Origin: Candidatus Melainabacteria bacterium
Lineage (GTDB): Bacteria; Cyanobacteriota; Vampirovibrionia; Obscuribacterales; Obscuribacteraceae
DNA length: 8,466 nucleotides
Direction of reading: 5' to 3'
Assembly: GCA_003175915.1 (NCBI GenBank)
Contig: PSRH01000122.1
Location: 1 to 8,466, forward strand
Position numbers and translations under genes: made by a program. Below are positions 7,094 through 8,466 of the stretch, in pieces; within the stretch, counting starts at the first letter, position 1, and every line of letters starts with the position of its first letter. The notes under the pieces are model-generated. The model worked only from the letters and a program-made list of their open reading frames with translations, had not been told where the DNA came from and made no database searches.

Positions 7094-8392
7094 ATGAGAC
7101 TGAATATCAATAAAAAGCGCGGACCAATCATATCCGCAAGCGTCCTTAGTATCGTGTCGGTCTTCACCGTCGAGAACGCCTGGCCGGTGCTGGCAGAGAC
7201 TTCAACCTGTCCAAATCTATATAACGCCGCCCTGCCTCTCAACGAACTGAACGAGAAGACGGTTGAGCAGATCATTGTCGGACCTTCTTCTAAGAGCGAG
7301 GAAATAGCGCCCGCTGAAAAAGTTGAGGAACTCGATTCAGCCACTGCTTCTGCCACCGTTGACAGTGCAGGCGCTGCGAGCGGCGGCTCAGCCACCTTCC
7401 AGGACAAATTATCTGAAAGTCAGTCTCACAAGGATGCCAATAGCTTGAATGCTCGCGTCAGTCTCGGTTTGCCGGCCGGCAGCGTTCTTGAAAACGTTGA
7501 AAAGAGTGAGGGTGCGCAAGGCAACGGCCCCTTAGTTATAGACAACGATGAAGCTAAGGAAACCGCCGAAACGATCAAATACAAAGAGCTGCCCACCGAT
7601 GATGGGGGCACCAAGGTTTTGATCGGAGCTACTTTCCCGGTGGTTCTTTGTTCTCAAATCACCAGTAAAACGGCAAAAATAGGCGACCCAATCGAGGCGC
7701 ATCTCAAATATGACCTGAAAGTGCGCGATCGTCTGGTGGCACAAAAGGGCAGCCTGGTAAGGGGGCACCTGGACTATGTGCTGAAGGCAAGGAGCGTCAT
7801 GCATTCGCTGGTGAGCCCAACCCGCTGGTACCGCAATTCTGGTTGCGTGGGTGTGTGCTTTGACGAGTTGATCAACGAAAAAGGTGAACACATTCCTCTT
7901 TTGGCAAAGCCGGCGCAAACGGCCCGCATCGTCAAAAATAAGTACGAAGGTAGGGTGCTTGGCGTTAACCACAACGGCCAGGTAACGGGTCCGTGGTCAC
8001 AACAGCTTCGCTACAAGGCAATAAGAATTGGATTGAATGCGGCGATGGCACCGGCTGGAGTGTTTAGTTTTGGCGCAATGCCGGTGGCGCTCGGAGTAAT
8101 TGGAGCAGTCAACCCTTCCTTCGCCTTTATGAAACCGGTTGGGCAGAATGTTCGCCACAGACGCATAAAAGGTTTTGCCTGGGGATTCTTGAGTGGTGTA
8201 CCGGGTAGCTGGTTAATCGAAGATACTGTTGTTAAAGGGCAAGAAGCAGTGATCATGCCCGGCGACGAATTGCTTGCTGAATTCAAGCAAGAATTTACCG
8301 GTGAACCCGTTACAGATGCCAATCTCATGCCCGGTGCCAATACCAAAGTGCACGGACAAGTGGTGCCGCACGAAGGCAAAGAAAAAGAATAG
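7094..8392 (+). CDS. Hypothetical exported protein with Ala/Ser/Glu-rich linker
   Basis: I do not recognise this 432-residue protein. The ATG at 7094 gives a clear signal peptide: MRLNINKKRG, a hydrophobic core (PIISASVLSIVSVF), and a likely cleavage site after VLA (residue 34). Residues about 60-135 are rich in Ala, Ser and Glu and look disordered. Residues about 175-275 look like a beta-rich domain: VVLCSQITSKTAKIGDPI, DLKVRDRLVAQKGSLVRGHL, and GVCFDELINEKGEHIPL. This order of 'rely on fixed default, lower-bound constant, range-limiting element' strands recalls the beta-barrel of VirB10/TrbI-type proteins and related envelope proteins, but the resemblance is general only. A Gly/Ala-rich hydrophobic stretch at about 315-346 could be membrane-associated, and the C-terminus contains PGDELLAEF. 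The frame continues upstream to a TTG at 7031, but that adds residues before the signal peptide. It follows the TPR-CHAT gene by 99 bases with no terminator between, so co-transcription is likely. No clear ribosome binding site precedes the ATG. Confidence 0.8.
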   Translation: MRLNINKKRGPIISASVLSIVSVFTVENAWPVLAETSTCPNLYNAALPLNELNEKTVEQIIVGPSSKSEEIAPAEKVEELDSATASATVDSAGAASGGSATFQDKLSESQSHKDANSLNARVSLGLPAGSVLENVEKSEGAQGNGPLVIDNDEAKETAETIKYKELPTDDGGTKVLIGATFPVVLCSQITSKTAKIGDPIEAHLKYDLKVRDRLVAQKGSLVRGHLDYVLKARSVMHSLVSPTRWYRNSGCVGVCFDELINEKGEHIPLLAKPAQTARIVKNKYEGRVLGVNHNGQVTGPWSQQLRYKAIRIGLNAAMAPAGVFSFGAMPVALGVIGAVNPSFAFMKPVGQNVRHRRIKGFAWGFLSGVPGSWLIEDTVVKGQEAVIMPGDELLAEFKQEFTGEPVTDANLMPGANTKVHGQVVPHEGKEKE

Positions 8393-8421
8393 CGCCATCG
8401 CTGCGACGAATTTGACGGTCT

Positions 8422-8466
8422 CCGCCTGTAGGGGCGGCTTTAGCCGCCCGTGTTTCGATAAGGCGG
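8422..8466. repeat. GC-rich nested inverted repeat, REP-like
   Basis: The core is a perfect 7-bp inverted repeat, GGGCGGC (8432-8438) and GCCGCCC (8443-8449), around a TTTA loop. Flanking it, CCGCCT (8422-8427) is the exact reverse complement of AGGCGG (8461-8466), which ends at the window edge, so the element may extend further. It starts 29 bases after the last stop codon. There is no T-run after the core, which argues against a standard intrinsic terminator. The GTAGGGGCGG...CCGCCCGTG look is typical of dispersed intergenic palindromes in many environmental bacterial genomes. Confidence 0.6.

Noticed and set aside
8432..8449. Intrinsic terminator after the last gene
   Set aside because: The stem is strong but the bases after it (GTGTTTCG) are not a T-run; the flanking inverted pair fits a repeat better.

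Overview
The window reads as an ordinary bacterial chromosome segment of roughly balanced base composition, densely coded on both strands, with six protein genes and no RNA gene, insertion sequence or CRISPR array that I can see. The best guess for the host is a non-photosynthetic relative of Cyanobacteria (Vampirovibrionia/Obscuribacterales-like) or another environmental lineage rich in TPR/CHAT proteins. This rests on the secreted TPR-CHAT protein, the Bacillus-like GlpD and the repeat-like palindrome at the right edge. It is inference, not proof.

Left block, plus strand (1-1487): the 3' part of rsgA, the circularly permuted GTPase of small-subunit ribosome maturation, enters from the left edge. 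It ends in a long charged tail. Its TGA overlaps by one base the ATG of a 198-residue helical protein of unknown function, so the two are probably translationally coupled.

Middle block, minus strand (1501-3727): glpD (FAD-dependent glycerol-3-phosphate dehydrogenase) is followed 46 bases later by a 154-residue YbaK/ProX-type aminoacyl-tRNA deacylase domain protein, probably one transcript. This unit converges on the rsgA unit with only 13 bases between stop codons and no visible terminator. A 252-base divergent intergenic region (3728-3979) separates glpD from the right block.

Right block, plus strand (3980-8392): a large protein with an N-terminal export signal or anchor, about ten TPR-like helical repeats and a C-terminal CHAT domain is followed by a second exported protein of unknown function. 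The CHAT fold motifs are well kept, but both catalytic positions of the caspase-like dyad appear replaced (His to Asp871, Cys to Ala917). That suggests an extracytoplasmic pseudo-protease and is the most interesting observation here. The two genes are 99 bases apart with no terminator between them and may act together at the cell envelope.

Right edge (8393-8466): a GC-rich nested palindrome about 40 bases after the last stop codon looks like a dispersed repeat of the REP type rather than a classical terminator.
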